This document shows, piece after piece, positions 1-8,665 of a DNA stretch of 37,770 bases (the first letter of the stretch is position 1; the number at the start of each line of letters is the position of its first letter). Source of the DNA: Bacillus benzoevorans (GTDB lineage Bacteria; Bacillota; Bacilli; Bacillales; Cytobacillaceae). The translations under genes were made by a program, and so were the position numbers. The notes beneath the pieces are model-generated. The model saw only the letters and a list, made by a program, of their open reading frames with translations. It was not told the DNA's origin and did no database searches. The stretch spans positions 1-37,770 of the forward strand of contig NZ_JACHGK010000029.1 of NCBI RefSeq assembly GCF_014207535.1, read 5' to 3'.

Positions 1-150
1 TGTGCGAATCCTGACAAAACCATCTAGTGATGCTGTTTTCCGAATAGGTGTTGCTCAAATACGAAACAGTGTTGCCCTAACAGTGAAATAATCATTATAT
101 TTAATACTTCCTTCAACCCAATCTTCTGCACCTTTCGAAAGGGTTAATTG
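1..150 (-). pseudogene. Possible coding remnant at the left edge
   Basis: The minus strand reads in one frame from about 150 to 1 with protein-like composition (it includes AEDWVEGSIKYNDYF and SLDGFVRIRT), broken by one TGA. No start codon or ribosome site is visible. I do not recognise a family. It could be the decayed end of a gene lying mostly outside the window, or chance. Confidence 0.2.
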
Positions 151-159
151 AATCGGCTA

Positions 160-412
160 TACTTAACTGGACAAAAAAATTAGGGTGCAAGTAGACTAAT
201 GCCAAAATATGGGAATACTGCCTAGTAATAATAAGTAATCTACCCTAGAAACTTTATACGGAGTGGCGGGCATGATAGCCTTGGATGGCGATGCCGAGGT
301 TTGCAACATCTGGCTTCTTGGCAGGGAACTCTTGCCCGCAGAGGTCTCCGTGTCAAGTTTCGGTATTAACCCACTGTTCTGGTAGTCTACATAATCTTAT
401 CCAGTTAAGGAG
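160..412 (+). ncRNA. Highly structured RNA candidate upstream of a transposase gene
   Basis: No ORF fits here, but long complementary segments nest in order. CTTAACTGGA (162-171) pairs with TCCAGTTAAG (400-409). GTAGACTA (191-198) pairs with TAGTCTAC (383-390). ATACGGAG (256-263) pairs with CTCCGTGT (346-353, one G-U), and GCGGGCA (266-272) pairs with TGCCCGC (333-339). TAGGGT (181-186) can pair with ACCCTA (242-247), which crosses the 191/390 helix and so would form a pseudoknot. The interior carries further small hairpins (GGC-GAT-GCC at about 287-295; AGCC/GGCT; GATG/CATC). The size, about 250 nt, and multi-helix plan fit a large bacterial ncRNA. One known Bacillota family of this size is the raiA motif, but I cannot confirm membership. 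The strand is inferred from the downstream gene; the last paired bases overlap the AAGGAG ribosome site of orfA. Confidence 0.6.
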
Positions 413-423
413 AGTGACAACTA

Positions 424-705
424 ATGAAAAGAGAACGAAGAACCTATACCCTTGAATTTAAAGCTCAAATGGTCAAGTTATATGAAAATGGCAAGCCTAG
501 AATGGACATTATTAGTGAATATGACCTAACCCCATCCGCACTGGATAAATGGGTTAAAAAAAGCCAAGCATCTGGCTCATTTAAGGAAAAAGATAATCGA
601 ACACCCGAGGAAAATGAACTTATTAAACTTCGTAAAGAAAATCAAAGGCTACTGATGGAAAATGATATTTTAAAGCAAGCCGCGCTGATAATAGGACGAA
701 AGTAA
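424..705 (+). CDS. IS3-family transposase OrfA
   Basis: This 93-aa protein is the small DNA-binding half of an IS3-family transposase. The N-terminal half is the HTH_Tnp_1 helix-turn-helix (RRTYTLEFKAQMVKLYENG), and the C-terminal half is a leucine-zipper-like coil (ELIKLRKENQRLLMENDILK) that in this family mediates OrfA/OrfAB assembly. AAGGAG lies about a dozen bases before the ATG. In an active element a programmed -1 frameshift would fuse it to OrfB, but here orfB is broken and truncated, so OrfA is an orphan that cannot move its own element. Length and motifs are complete. It sits directly behind a folded RNA region that covers part of its ribosome site. Confidence 0.85.
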   Translation: MKRERRTYTLEFKAQMVKLYENGKPRMDIISEYDLTPSALDKWVKKSQASGSFKEKDNRTPEENELIKLRKENQRLLMENDILKQAALIIGRK

Positions 706-706
706 T

Positions 707-1147
707 GTGATTAGGCATAACAGCCACAACTACTCAATATCAGAATATGCAACGTCCTACAAATCTCTAGAAGCACGTACTATTACGAAGCGGAAGAACA
801 GAAAAAATCAGAAGACCATCTGATAGCTGCCGTTATTGATATCTTTCATAAGAGTCGCCAAAACTACGGAACAAGGAAAATTAAAAAGGAATTGAAAAGA
901 CTGTATCCAGAAGGCGTATAGGAAGAATCATGAAAGAAAATGGCTTGGTATCAAAATATACAATTGCCCAATTTAAGCCCCATGTTAATAAATCAAATGA
1001 ATCTGATGTGAAGAATGAACTGAACAGAGAATTTAATCAGCAGGAGCAGCTTGCAGTAGTGGTCAGCGACCTAACAAACGTAAGAGTCGAAAAAAGGTGG
1101 CATTACATATGTTTATTTGTTGATCTTTATAATCGAGAAATAGGGAT
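707..1147 (+). pseudogene. IS3-family transposase OrfB remnant, frameshifted and truncated
   Basis: Starting at GTG 707 the reading runs VIRHNSHNYSISE, then shifts frame near 745 to LQISRSTYYYEAEEQKK and on to QNYGTRKIKKELKRLYPEGV. It stops at TAG about 919 and resumes in a third frame as RIMKENGLVSKY and VVSDLTNVRVEKRWHY. These are the HTH_21 region and the first acidic residue of the integrase (DDE) core: SDLT carries the first D. The frame ends at NREIG near 1145, where the sequence switches to a hepT fragment on the other strand. The second D, the E and the right terminal repeat are missing, so the element is dead. Confidence 0.8.
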
Positions 1148-1328
1148 GTTGTTTTCGAAAGTCTTTTGATACCCGTTTTGTTGCTTCTCCAACAATTTCT
1201 AAATTACGAATAACTGCATCTTGAATTAATTTAGAACTAAAAAAATCACTTTCGCCATTTGGTATGTATGATTCAATATTTTCAATACACTCCAAAATAT
1301 GAAGTAAATAGATCTTGTCATTCTTCAT
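1140..1328 (-). pseudogene. hepT: HepT-family (DUF86) toxin fragment, C-terminus lost
   Basis: Translation from ATG 1328 (MKNDKIYLLHILECIENI, then IQDAVIRNLEIVGEATKRVS) matches the N-terminal two thirds of HepT/DUF86 proteins, the HEPN toxin of the MntA-HepT toxin-antitoxin family. About 63 residues remain. The C-terminal HEPN motif (R-x4-6-H, followed by Y in HepT) is absent because the coding sequence runs into IS3 orfB DNA near 1140-1147. An upstream in-frame ATG at 1370 exists, but the start at 1328 overlaps the antitoxin stop by ATGA, the usual coupling of this pair. The toxin cannot be active. Confidence 0.75.
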
Positions 1329-1612
1329 AATTGAATGGCTCCGTTTAACACGTCTTCTTTCAAACTCCAATGAAGCGCATTTTCTGTTACGACATCGACT
1401 TTAATATCAAGTATGTCTTCAATCTCTTGTTTAAAGCGAATCAAATCCAACAAACTTCGGCCTTTCTCAAACTCTACAAGTAAATCAAGATCACTTTCAG
1501 GTCCATCTTAATGGCTTGCAACAGAACCAAAAATCCGTACATTTTTAATACCATGATCAGCTGCTACCTTCAAAATTAAATCACGCTTTTCCTGAAGAAC
1601 ATCATATAACAT
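1325..1612 (-). pseudogene. mntA: MntA-type minimal nucleotidyltransferase antitoxin, in-frame stop
   Basis: From ATG 1612 (preceded by GAGGG) the frame reads MLYDVLQEKRDLILKVAADH, then IFGSVASH-stop-DGPESDLDLLVEF. This is the MNT-domain signature GS-V-x7-8-SDLDLLV with one TAA where a sense codon, probably GAA, belongs. The frame is otherwise open to TGA 1325, overlapping the hepT start by ATGA. In living pairs MntA AMPylates HepT to silence it. Here the nonsense codon and the truncated toxin show the module has decayed. Confidence 0.75.
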
Positions 1613-1941
1613 AACGCATCCCTCACATTCTTCATTAATCTTAATCACATTATATCATGTTATAAAAATTGTCTGAATCTATTTAAAACTCCATTAACTC
1701 CATATGTGGAAATGCGTATATGTTTAATGAAGATATGCCCCGTTTAACAGAAGACTTGATTTCAAGAAAATTTTAAAAGACAATAATGTTCTTTCATCTA
1801 TTGCTACTCTTTTGTTCAATAATTGTTCTAAACTTTTATAAAAGAGACTTCCATCAGTGGGTTTTTCTTATCCCCCGCTTAACTTCACCAATTTTACAGA
1901 CTCAGAATCCTGAATAAAATATATACTCACTGCCCTTCCCG
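1613..1941. other. Intergenic DNA with no gene
   Basis: This is AT-rich sequence between the dead toxin-antitoxin pair and the 3' end of the SWIM gene. I see no ORF with coding character, no convincing terminator and no repeat. Confidence 0.5.
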
Positions 1942-3612
1942 CTATTTAAGCTTACTCAATTCATCTCTAAACGCAGGTCTTCTATAATATAATTCACTCA
2001 ACTCTATGATCATGTCTTCTTGATTTTTCGGACCAGCTATTTTTTTATATCTCTGCAGCATATTACATACACGTTGATAATCTTTTCTGCTTGATGATGC
2101 GTTTGCCGCAGATTTGATATAAGCACTATATATTTCAACTACTTCATCCCTAAAATGAGAAACTAGCCGTTCTGCATATTTTTCTATACTGATTGGATTT
2201 TCCCTTACATACACTAAGATTTCATCTAGATCATTTTCCCCTTCTATCAGCCTCAAATATACACTGCTTGCCTGCCAGCTGTTACCATTTTTCAATTCTC
2301 GTTTCAGACGCTGATAAAATTCTCCCCTGTCCCCTGTCACGAATGCCTTTAATTCTTGATAATACTCAAAATCGCCTTGAAGCAAAAGCTCCTTTGCCAA
2401 CTTCTTTTGCTCATCTATAAGTGAGAGTTCTTTATATGCTTTGAATCTTATTTTTTTCCATTTTGATACTAGGCCTGCTGATGGTTGATCTTGCTTTTCG
2501 CCTTCTAATGCCAATTCAATCACTGTATCGTATTTTTTATCGCTGATATACCTATTAATCAATCGTTCTCTAAAGGACGAAAGCATCAAATGATCGTTTA
2601 AGAACTGCTCCGCTTCTTCCTTTGTGCCATACATATCTATCATCTCATATAAAAGGTGGAGCATGCCTTCATGGCTGTACTTATTACCGGAATATTGACT
2701 AATTTCAATTTCAGTTTCTATTTTCTTTCTTAATGTATTTCTGAATGCTACAATATCCGCGAATTCAACGCAGATCCTTAATAAATCAATGCGAAGTTCT
2801 TCCCATTCGTCAAAAATCTCACTATCGCTCTGTTCCAACAATTTATTAAATAGTTGCTCCCTTTGACTGAGATCTGAATCATTACTTTCCATTACCATTT
2901 CTTCTATCAGATTGATCGTTTCGTTTATTAAAAACTCTATGTCTCCATCCGAGTCATCTGTATATTGATAAGCCTCAAGCGCCTCTTCTAATACTAAAAA
3001 TGCAATATCTACGGATAATAATGGATCGCTGGAAATTCTAGCCTTCTCTAATACCTCTCCCATGTCATCGATAAAATCATCTGTTTTCCCGTATGGAATA
3101 AACCTTTTTCTGCCTGTATGTTTTCTTACAATCGAATCAATTAGCCTTCTGCACATTTCTAGTTCTTTTGCAGGATCCCCCTGTGCATATTTAAAGGTAA
3201 TGGTATTTTTAAATATTGGATCATTAGTTGCAATATCTTCAATAATAGAAATTAATTCTTCTTTAGACCGTTTTTCTAGCACTTCATGTAATGTTGGTTG
3301 CCTTTGTATCTCTTGTTTACTCTTGTTGTCCTGAGACGCATGTTTCAACATGTCAAATAGTTCATAATAAGCGGCAACTTCATGCTTGCATATCAGTCCA
3401 AAATCATACGGACAGTCACAAAAGGAAGATAAAATCTCCCCATTTTCATCGATTTTCACTATAACTTCATAGTATTCTCTTCCTTCAATACTAAAAACAT
3501 ATTCATTGTTTCCTTGCTCATAAGAATCTACTATTTTTCCATCAATATAATAGTCATGTCCTCTATCTAAAATGACTTCATCCACATGATTTTTAAAATT
3601 ATTTATATTCAT
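1942..3612 (-). CDS. SWIM zinc-finger domain protein
   Basis: This protein of about 556 aa carries a SWIM zinc finger near its N-terminus: C-x-C-x7-C-x-H in FCDCPYDFGLICKHEVAAYY (C65, C67, C75, H77). SWIM fingers bind nucleic acid or protein. The rest is a long, mostly helical, acidic region without a catalytic motif I recognise, which is the usual build of Bacillaceae 'SWIM zinc finger family' proteins; the molecular role is unknown. I use the ATG at 3612 because GAGGAAG lies just before it, whereas the in-frame ATG at 3642 has no ribosome site. A minus-strand pRiA4b ORF-3-like gene lies 212 bp upstream. Confidence 0.85.
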   Translation of the reverse strand: MNINNFKNHVDEVILDRGHDYYIDGKIVDSYEQGNNEYVFSIEGREYYEVIVKIDENGEILSSFCDCPYDFGLICKHEVAAYYELFDMLKHASQDNKSKQEIQRQPTLHEVLEKRSKEELISIIEDIATNDPIFKNTITFKYAQGDPAKELEMCRRLIDSIVRKHTGRKRFIPYGKTDDFIDDMGEVLEKARISSDPLLSVDIAFLVLEEALEAYQYTDDSDGDIEFLINETINLIEEMVMESNDSDLSQREQLFNKLLEQSDSEIFDEWEELRIDLLRICVEFADIVAFRNTLRKKIETEIEISQYSGNKYSHEGMLHLLYEMIDMYGTKEEAEQFLNDHLMLSSFRERLINRYISDKKYDTVIELALEGEKQDQPSAGLVSKWKKIRFKAYKELSLIDEQKKLAKELLLQGDFEYYQELKAFVTGDRGEFYQRLKRELKNGNSWQASSVYLRLIEGENDLDEILVYVRENPISIEKYAERLVSHFRDEVVEIYSAYIKSAANASSSRKDYQRVCNMLQRYKKIAGPKNQEDMIIELSELYYRRPAFRDELSKLK

Positions 3613-3823
3613 TTGCTCTTCCTCAATGGTTTCATTTTTCAAATATTAATATTATTGTTAACTTTGTCTGAGGATTTTAGTTATTTATAGTAGAGATGAA
3701 GAAGTAATTAATCAGGGCAAGGTGCTATCCTATGGTTGCGATAACACCTGGTACTAATATATACATCATGAATTTCACGTTGTTAAGCGAACAGTGCCAG
3801 GCAGTATTCCCTTGTTCCAGATA

Positions 3824-4399
3824 TCAACACTTAATTTTAGCTAATCTTCTATTGATTTCTGGTTTATAAAAATATTCAGGTTCAAATTTTCTTCCACCCG
3901 TATCTTTTTCAGCCCACCCAAGCATTTCATCATATTCAGGATTTTGTGGATCTCCTATAATAGACAGAAAATGTTCATATCCGCCAGTTCCCCCTGCATC
4001 CTCCGGTGGGCGATGCCGCTCTCCACCTAAACATATTGGAATATGTATTTCTTCAGCACGTGTAACTATATCTTCAATGATAATTTCATGGTACCAGGAA
4101 TCACCAAAGTCATATTCATACAACATGTTTTGATACTCTTTAAATACCGTGTCAACTTTAATACTTTTTGGATTCTTTTCAACCTCATGCAAAGGATAAT
4201 CCAAATCAGGAATCTTTATTAGAAAATCAGGCAATTCAAATAAATAGAGATGATAATCCTGCCAGTCAAAAGCGGCTTGAATAATCTTATGAAACTTATG
4301 AAATGTGATCCCACTCGGAACCAGCAATCTCCGCCATATGTCTGGTTCGATATCTTTTATCGTTATTTTTACTTGATAGTAGTCTCTTGCTTCTGCCAT
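3824..4399 (-). CDS. Plasmid pRiA4b ORF-3 family protein
   Basis: This 191-aa protein shows the hallmarks of the pRiA4b ORF-3 (IS1096 passenger TnpR-like) family: YQVKITIKDIEPDIWRRLLV at the N-terminus, FHKFHKIIQAAFDWQDYHLY, then YEYDFGDSWYHEI, GGERHRPPEDAGGTGGYE and the terminal FEPEYF. It is full length. GAGGAGG precedes the ATG by seven bases. The biochemical role is not established; the fold is small alpha/beta, and members occur on plasmids, near IS elements and as ordinary chromosomal genes. It is upstream of and co-oriented with the SWIM gene, but the gap (about 210 bp) is large enough for a separate promoter. Confidence 0.88.
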   Translation of the reverse strand: MAEARDYYQVKITIKDIEPDIWRRLLVPSGITFHKFHKIIQAAFDWQDYHLYLFELPDFLIKIPDLDYPLHEVEKNPKSIKVDTVFKEYQNMLYEYDFGDSWYHEIIIEDIVTRAEEIHIPICLGGERHRPPEDAGGTGGYEHFLSIIGDPQNPEYDEMLGWAEKDTGGRKFEPEYFYKPEINRRLAKIKC

Positions 4400-4728
4400 T
4401 TCACTTCCTCCTCAAAACATATAATTTTTGTATCCTTCCTAAAACAATTAAGCATTTCAGTTCGTAAAATAAACAATCATAAATTAGCCTGAAAACTTAT
4501 TAAAAACCGTATTTGAATCGCACATCATATTCTTCTATATATTTAAATCCCTTATCCATTATTATACAGTTTTAGTATAATTGGCGGGCATTTAAAAGGA
4601 AAGTCTCAATTTCACTTGGGAAGTATTAATTGAAGAAAAAATTATTTCCATATTATTAACTAATTATTCTTTTCCCCTAAATAAATGAATCTATGTATTC
4701 CAAAGTGCCTTACCTTCTGAACCCCATA
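4400..4728. other. Intergenic DNA, no feature identified
   Basis: This is AT-rich sequence between the stop of a small hypothetical gene (4729) and the start of the pRiA4b ORF-3-like gene, so it probably contains the promoter of the latter. No clear -35/-10 pair, hairpin or short coding frame could be singled out. Confidence 0.4.
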
Positions 4729-5043
4729 TCACCAAGTCCTGTATAATAAGCCCCTCTTATTCGTCCCGGCCGCATTAGGATTATCATTTGTTCTAAACCG
4801 CTCTTCTTCAAGCATTATTTTCGTTTGTTTATTTCCTTTTCTTACTTTTCGATAATACTTCAACTCATCACTTTCTATTTGAGTTAATAGATTGGTAATC
4901 ATTTTATGAATATTATTTAACTTCACATTGGAATTGTGATGATGAATATACTTACTGGCTTTTTCCAACTGTTTCACAGCCAAATGAAGATGGTGTACAG
5001 CTAAGTCTAGCTCGACATTCTTATTCGGAAATTTCGTGTTCAT
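4729..5043 (-). CDS. Hypothetical 104-aa protein
   Basis: Family not recognised. The first 65 residues are helical with heptad-like spacing and many histidines (LDLAVHHLHLAVKQLEKASK, YIHHHNSN). The C-terminal 35 residues are basic and polar (KGNKQTKIMLEEERFRTN). There is no signal peptide or membrane segment. A GAGGT ribosome site lies eight bases before the ATG, and coding character is good, so I regard it as a real gene. It is monocistronic as far as can be seen, with more than 300 bp on either side. Confidence 0.6.
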   Translation of the reverse strand: MNTKFPNKNVELDLAVHHLHLAVKQLEKASKYIHHHNSNVKLNNIHKMITNLLTQIESDELKYYRKVRKGNKQTKIMLEEERFRTNDNPNAAGTNKRGLLYRTW

Positions 5044-5123
5044 ATTAGCACCTCAAGTATGATTGAATGGTTTTATAAAATCTACGAACGCAAAAGATAA
5101 CAAAAGCATTTGGAGCCAAAAAC

Positions 5124-5149
5124 AGGGATTTAAAATTCACCAAATCCCT
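5124..5149 (-). terminator. Hairpin, possible minus-strand terminator
   Basis: AGGGATTT (5124-5131) and AAATCCCT (5142-5149) form an 8-bp stem with a 10-nt loop. On the minus strand the stem is followed by GTTTTTGG. It would end transcripts of the peptidase gene or of the small ORF at 5310-5438. Confidence 0.45.
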
Positions 5150-5309
5150 TTATAGTTCTATTTCACCATGAAAAAGGACCTTTTTACAGTATCTTTAAAG
5201 CTTATTAAATTTCTGGAAAAACATTAAAAAAATGCTGAATACCGCCTATTGAAGAAGCATCCAGCACTTACTTAACTCAATGATTTTCATTTGATTTTTT
5301 CGCAAATTT

Positions 5310-5438
5310 CTAATTTTCAACTTCAATTACCCTGTTTAATACTCTCTTAGCCTGTTTTAGCGTTTCAAATGTTTTATCAAAATTTAAAACCCCACTATCA
5401 CCTTTAACTCTATATTCGTCTAATACGGCTACTGTCAT
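5310..5438 (-). CDS. Small hypothetical ORF, 42 aa
   Basis: This is an open frame from ATG 5438 to TAG 5310 (begins MTVAVLDEYRVKGDSG, ends RVLNRVIEVEN) with gene-like amino-acid composition. There is no clear ribosome site, so it may be a peptide or the C-terminal remnant of a longer gene. It lies 63 bp after the metallopeptidase stop, on the same strand, and a hairpin follows at 5124-5149. No family recognised. Confidence 0.3.
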   Translation of the reverse strand: MTVAVLDEYRVKGDSGVLNFDKTFETLKQAKRVLNRVIEVEN

Positions 5439-5501
5439 AAATCAACCAATCCAGAAAGGAATCGGCTATTTTGTTTCATAATATCAGGCACATCGAACTT
5501 A

Positions 5502-6860
5502 TTATGAAACTCTTTCTCTATTCATTACTTTTAAAAATCGGCAGAGTTCAAGAGATTTTTCGAAGTAGGCATGAAGTAATTGAACCGTTTGATAACAAGC
5601 ATTGATATCCAAATATTCTTCTTCCGTGTGTTCATGATTATAGCCTACGGAAAGATTGACGCTTTGGATTCCATGTTCTGCCCAAATTCTTGTGTCACTA
5701 AGACCACCTGAGGTACATTTCCATTGGGATAGTCCCTTTTCTTTTGAAACATTTTCAATCCATTGACCATATGCTTCGTCGCAAAATGGAATAAATCCTG
5801 CGCAAGACGTCACAATATCTCCTTTCCCACGGCGATCCGCTACGATTGCTGTATCAACATCCCAAAGAAAATAATCGTTTACCTCACTTGCACCAACAAG
5901 TCCTATTTCCTCTTTGACTGTAAAGATATATTTTACCGTTCCATTAAATGTACTGTGAAATAAACTTTTCGCTGCTTCCAATAAAACAGCCACTCCGGCC
6001 CGGTCATCTGCACCTAAAATTCCTTTGCTGCTTGACCAAATATTATCATTTTTTATAATGGTTCTCCCTATTTCAAATGGCTCAACTGTATCTAAATGAG
6101 CGTTTAAGAGAATCGTTGGTCCATTTCCGTTTCTGTATTTTTTTAACGCTAAAATATTGCCGCTTTGATCAACGGTTATATGGTCAACAAATGGAGATAA
6201 GTTTTCGAAAACATATTGCCTTACTGACTCTTCATTTCCGCTTACTCCATCAATCGATAACAGCTGTTCAAGCTGATAAAAAAATAGTTGCTTTTTGATA
6301 TAATCTACATTTTCATCTAACCATTCTTTCTTAATCACCTGCATGTTTTCGGCAACATCTAGCAACTCGGCTCGGTCGAAAGTAAAAACAGCACGTTGAT
6401 TATGAATTCTTACTTTTTTACCTGCTAGGATATGAAATAACTTTTCTACCTTTTCCATGGCCAGCCCTCTTTTAAAATGGACAGATGCAAATCTTTGACC
6501 ATGCCCATCACAGCTTCCTTCAGTAAATAGGCCTAAACGGTTTAACTGGCGAATGATTCCGCTAATGTAGGTGTCCAGCTCGCGAATTTTTGGTTCTTCA
6601 TTTTCAGACCGGAACCATAAATTTCCTCCTAACCCTCTTCCCTTATAATCAACGACATTCAGCCATTCCAGTTCCTTTACAGAATCGGAGTGAATGGTTA
6701 AAATACCGTTTGTTATAGAAAATGAAACTTCCAGTTTTTCCAAGCTTTCCTTTAAAAAGGTTAGATTCTCTTCTGTTTCTTTTTTACAGTCAAAACAATT
6801 GATGTCGATTTCCTTTACGATAAATCCTTGACGAATGAATAATTGATTCCAGTTTTTCAT
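5502..6860 (-). CDS. M20/M28-type zinc metallopeptidase (hydrolase) with N-terminal extension
   Basis: In this 452-aa protein the C-terminal about 260 residues are a two-metal aminopeptidase/deacylase domain. The metal ligands are visible in order: NAHLDTVE (H255, D257), GADDRAG (D285 bridging), VKEEIGLVGA (catalytic and ligand E317/E318), VADRR (D342) and a late GYNHEHTEEEY histidine. This suggests hydrolysis of a peptide or N-acyl amino acid in the cytoplasm; there is no signal peptide. The first about 185 residues form an extra domain I cannot assign, with CFDC and GSCDGHGQRF segments that could bind metal. GAGGGAG precedes the ATG. Convincing as a metal hydrolase; substrate unknown. Confidence 0.85.
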   Translation of the reverse strand: MKNWNQLFIRQGFIVKEIDINCFDCKKETEENLTFLKESLEKLEVSFSITNGILTIHSDSVKELEWLNVVDYKGRGLGGNLWFRSENEEPKIRELDTYISGIIRQLNRLGLFTEGSCDGHGQRFASVHFKRGLAMEKVEKLFHILAGKKVRIHNQRAVFTFDRAELLDVAENMQVIKKEWLDENVDYIKKQLFFYQLEQLLSIDGVSGNEESVRQYVFENLSPFVDHITVDQSGNILALKKYRNGNGPTILLNAHLDTVEPFEIGRTIIKNDNIWSSSKGILGADDRAGVAVLLEAAKSLFHSTFNGTVKYIFTVKEEIGLVGASEVNDYFLWDVDTAIVADRRGKGDIVTSCAGFIPFCDEAYGQWIENVSKEKGLSQWKCTSGGLSDTRIWAEHGIQSVNLSVGYNHEHTEEEYLDINACYQTVQLLHAYFEKSLELCRFLKVMNRERVS

Positions 6861-6920
6861 ACTATCATCTCCCTCTCTTGATTACATCCTGATTATCGCA
6901 AAAGGGTGACGACATGTATG

Positions 6921-7979
6921 TCACAGCGGTGTTATCTCTTGACCAACAATATCATCAACTCGATATAGAATAATAAATGGAATATTTGCGTCAAAGTAAT
7001 AGGCTGTCTCATCTTTATACCTTGTTACTATTACCATATCAGCTAATCCTACGTCCTTTAGTTTGTCCCTTAACCTCTCAATCGATTTTCTAAAAGTGGA
7101 TTTAATAACTTCTCCATCTGGGCCAAACCTGCTGAAATAATCTCGAAAAGTAAATCTTGTGCCGGGGCAGTCTATGGTACAATTTATAAGCAACTGTCTT
7201 AAGATATCGGATGAATTTGGGGATAAAGTTACATGGTTATTATTAAATCTCAGCATATTTTCTCTGTCACTAAAATAAAAAACAATCGTGTCGCGGGGAT
7301 TATTTTCTATTAATTCTTCACATTCCTCTTTTGAACAGGTACTGACATTATTTCTTGTCACTTTATAGAAAGCATTCTCTTGCAAATATTCATCATTCTT
7401 GGATAACATCTTAAATATTGGGGATATTTCATAATTAGGCAGGAATTCAGATTTCCCCCATTCTAATCGCTCCAACTCCTGATAGGTACGGCTTGCTACA
7501 TGCAAAGCACTGTTCGTTAAATACATATGGGCATGAAACATTTGCTGCTTATTTAATTGGTAATCCGGATTATTATATGTATGATGAAAATCTATTGCCG
7601 ATTGGAAATACTGAACAGAGTTGCTGAAGTCTTCTTTTTTATAAGATAAAAATCCCAAGCGATAATGAGCTATTGGATTATTATGTTCTAGTTTTACTGC
7701 TTCTTTTAATGATTTTATTGCAAGTTCATCGTCCTTAATATTAGTCATCTTTAAATAAGTGCCATATGTAATTAGGTAGGAAACTAGCAGCTTTTTGGTG
7801 TAGTTTAAGGAGTAACCGTACTGGTCAGAGTCTTTCCTAGCCAAAGAAATTAGTCTCTTATACATTTCTTTATAAATATTAATCAATATAGAGTAATATC
7901 CATCATTCGGTTCTTCCATTTCATGTAATTCCTGTTCATATTCCTCTAGCTGTTCCAAACTTAGATTACTTAATCTCAC
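6921..7979 (-). CDS. TPR-repeat protein with C-terminal winged-helix-like domain
   Basis: In this 352-aa protein residues of about 60-160 contain tetratricopeptide-like helices (AIKSLKEAVKLEHNNPIAHY, LGFLSYKKEDFSNSVQYF). The last about 110 residues look like an OmpR/SARP-type winged helix: a run containing LSPNSSDILRQLLIN, then FRKSIERLRDKLKDVGLADM, a recognition-helix-like segment followed by VIVTRYKDETAYYFD as the wing. A TPR-plus-DNA-binding regulator is my inference; sequence identity to classical members must be low. The start codon is GTG at 7979 with only a weak GAGAG before it. It lies 60 bp upstream of the metallopeptidase gene and is probably cotranscribed with it. Confidence 0.6.
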   Translation of the reverse strand: MRLSNLSLEQLEEYEQELHEMEEPNDGYYSILINIYKEMYKRLISLARKDSDQYGYSLNYTKKLLVSYLITYGTYLKMTNIKDDELAIKSLKEAVKLEHNNPIAHYRLGFLSYKKEDFSNSVQYFQSAIDFHHTYNNPDYQLNKQQMFHAHMYLTNSALHVASRTYQELERLEWGKSEFLPNYEISPIFKMLSKNDEYLQENAFYKVTRNNVSTCSKEECEELIENNPRDTIVFYFSDRENMLRFNNNHVTLSPNSSDILRQLLINCTIDCPGTRFTFRDYFSRFGPDGEVIKSTFRKSIERLRDKLKDVGLADMVIVTRYKDETAYYFDANIPFIILYRVDDIVGQEITPL

Positions 7980-8230
7980 TATTTTCGCACTCTCTTTCTT
8001 TTTTCACTTGTCTAGCAGTGTCCAGTTTATTGATAGTTCAATTCCTTTTCATTCTATAGTTTTTCTTAACAGGTTCGATTTTGATTGCTTTGGTTTTTGG
8101 ATTTTATACATGGGGTCCCTTCATTTGTTTAATATTAGCAGTTCTCTCCTTACCTAGTACCAGACTTTTTAGATGATGCTGTATAGAAATATGTGCAAAT
8201 ACTATCTTTAGATTTCGGACAGGTGATTAA

Positions 8231-8593
8231 TTAATAAATTCGTTTCTCTGGAATAACCCCACGCACACCGCCTCGTGGGTCATCCATATCACCTTTAAAT
8301 CTAGGAATCAAATGCACATGAACATGAAATATCGTTTGACCAGCCTCTTCTCCGCAATTGACACCGATATTATAGCCATCCGGTTGATATTGTTCATCCA
8401 GTAGACTTTTTCCTTCAAATAACAATTGATCAATTGCTTTTCTCTCCCGCTCTGTTAAATCAAAATACTGGACAACATGACGTTTCGGGATGATAAGCAG
8501 GTGGCCTTCGTTTACAGGATATTTGTCATAAAATGTCATTGCAAGATCGTTTTCCAAGACAATATTATTTATTTTACAAAACACACATGACAT
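8231..8593 (-). CDS. HIT family hydrolase
   Basis: This complete 120-aa HIT (histidine triad) protein ends with the diagnostic HVHVHLIPRF motif, where the middle histidine is the nucleophile that takes the nucleoside phosphate. The N-terminal CVFCKI is typical of the HinT/Hit branch, and LLIIPKRHVVQYFDL is the conserved beta-hairpin. Members hydrolyse nucleoside phosphoramidates, dinucleoside polyphosphates or AMP adducts in the cytosol. GAGGT lies about eight bases before the ATG. It stands just left of the defence island and is likely core-genome sequence marking that boundary. Confidence 0.93.
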   Translation of the reverse strand: MSCVFCKINNIVLENDLAMTFYDKYPVNEGHLLIIPKRHVVQYFDLTERERKAIDQLLFEGKSLLDEQYQPDGYNIGVNCGEEAGQTIFHVHVHLIPRFKGDMDDPRGGVRGVIPEKRIY

Positions 8594-8665
8594 TATAACT
8601 ACCTCAATTATTTTAGTTTTCCAGGTTCTTCTGAAAGAAGTCCACCTAATATAATAGTTATGTAA

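Noticed and set aside
3700..3815. Imperfect hairpins between the SWIM and pRiA4b ORF-3-like genes
   Set aside because: GGTGCTATC/GATAACACC has a mismatch, a 10-nt loop and no T-run; not enough to call a terminator.
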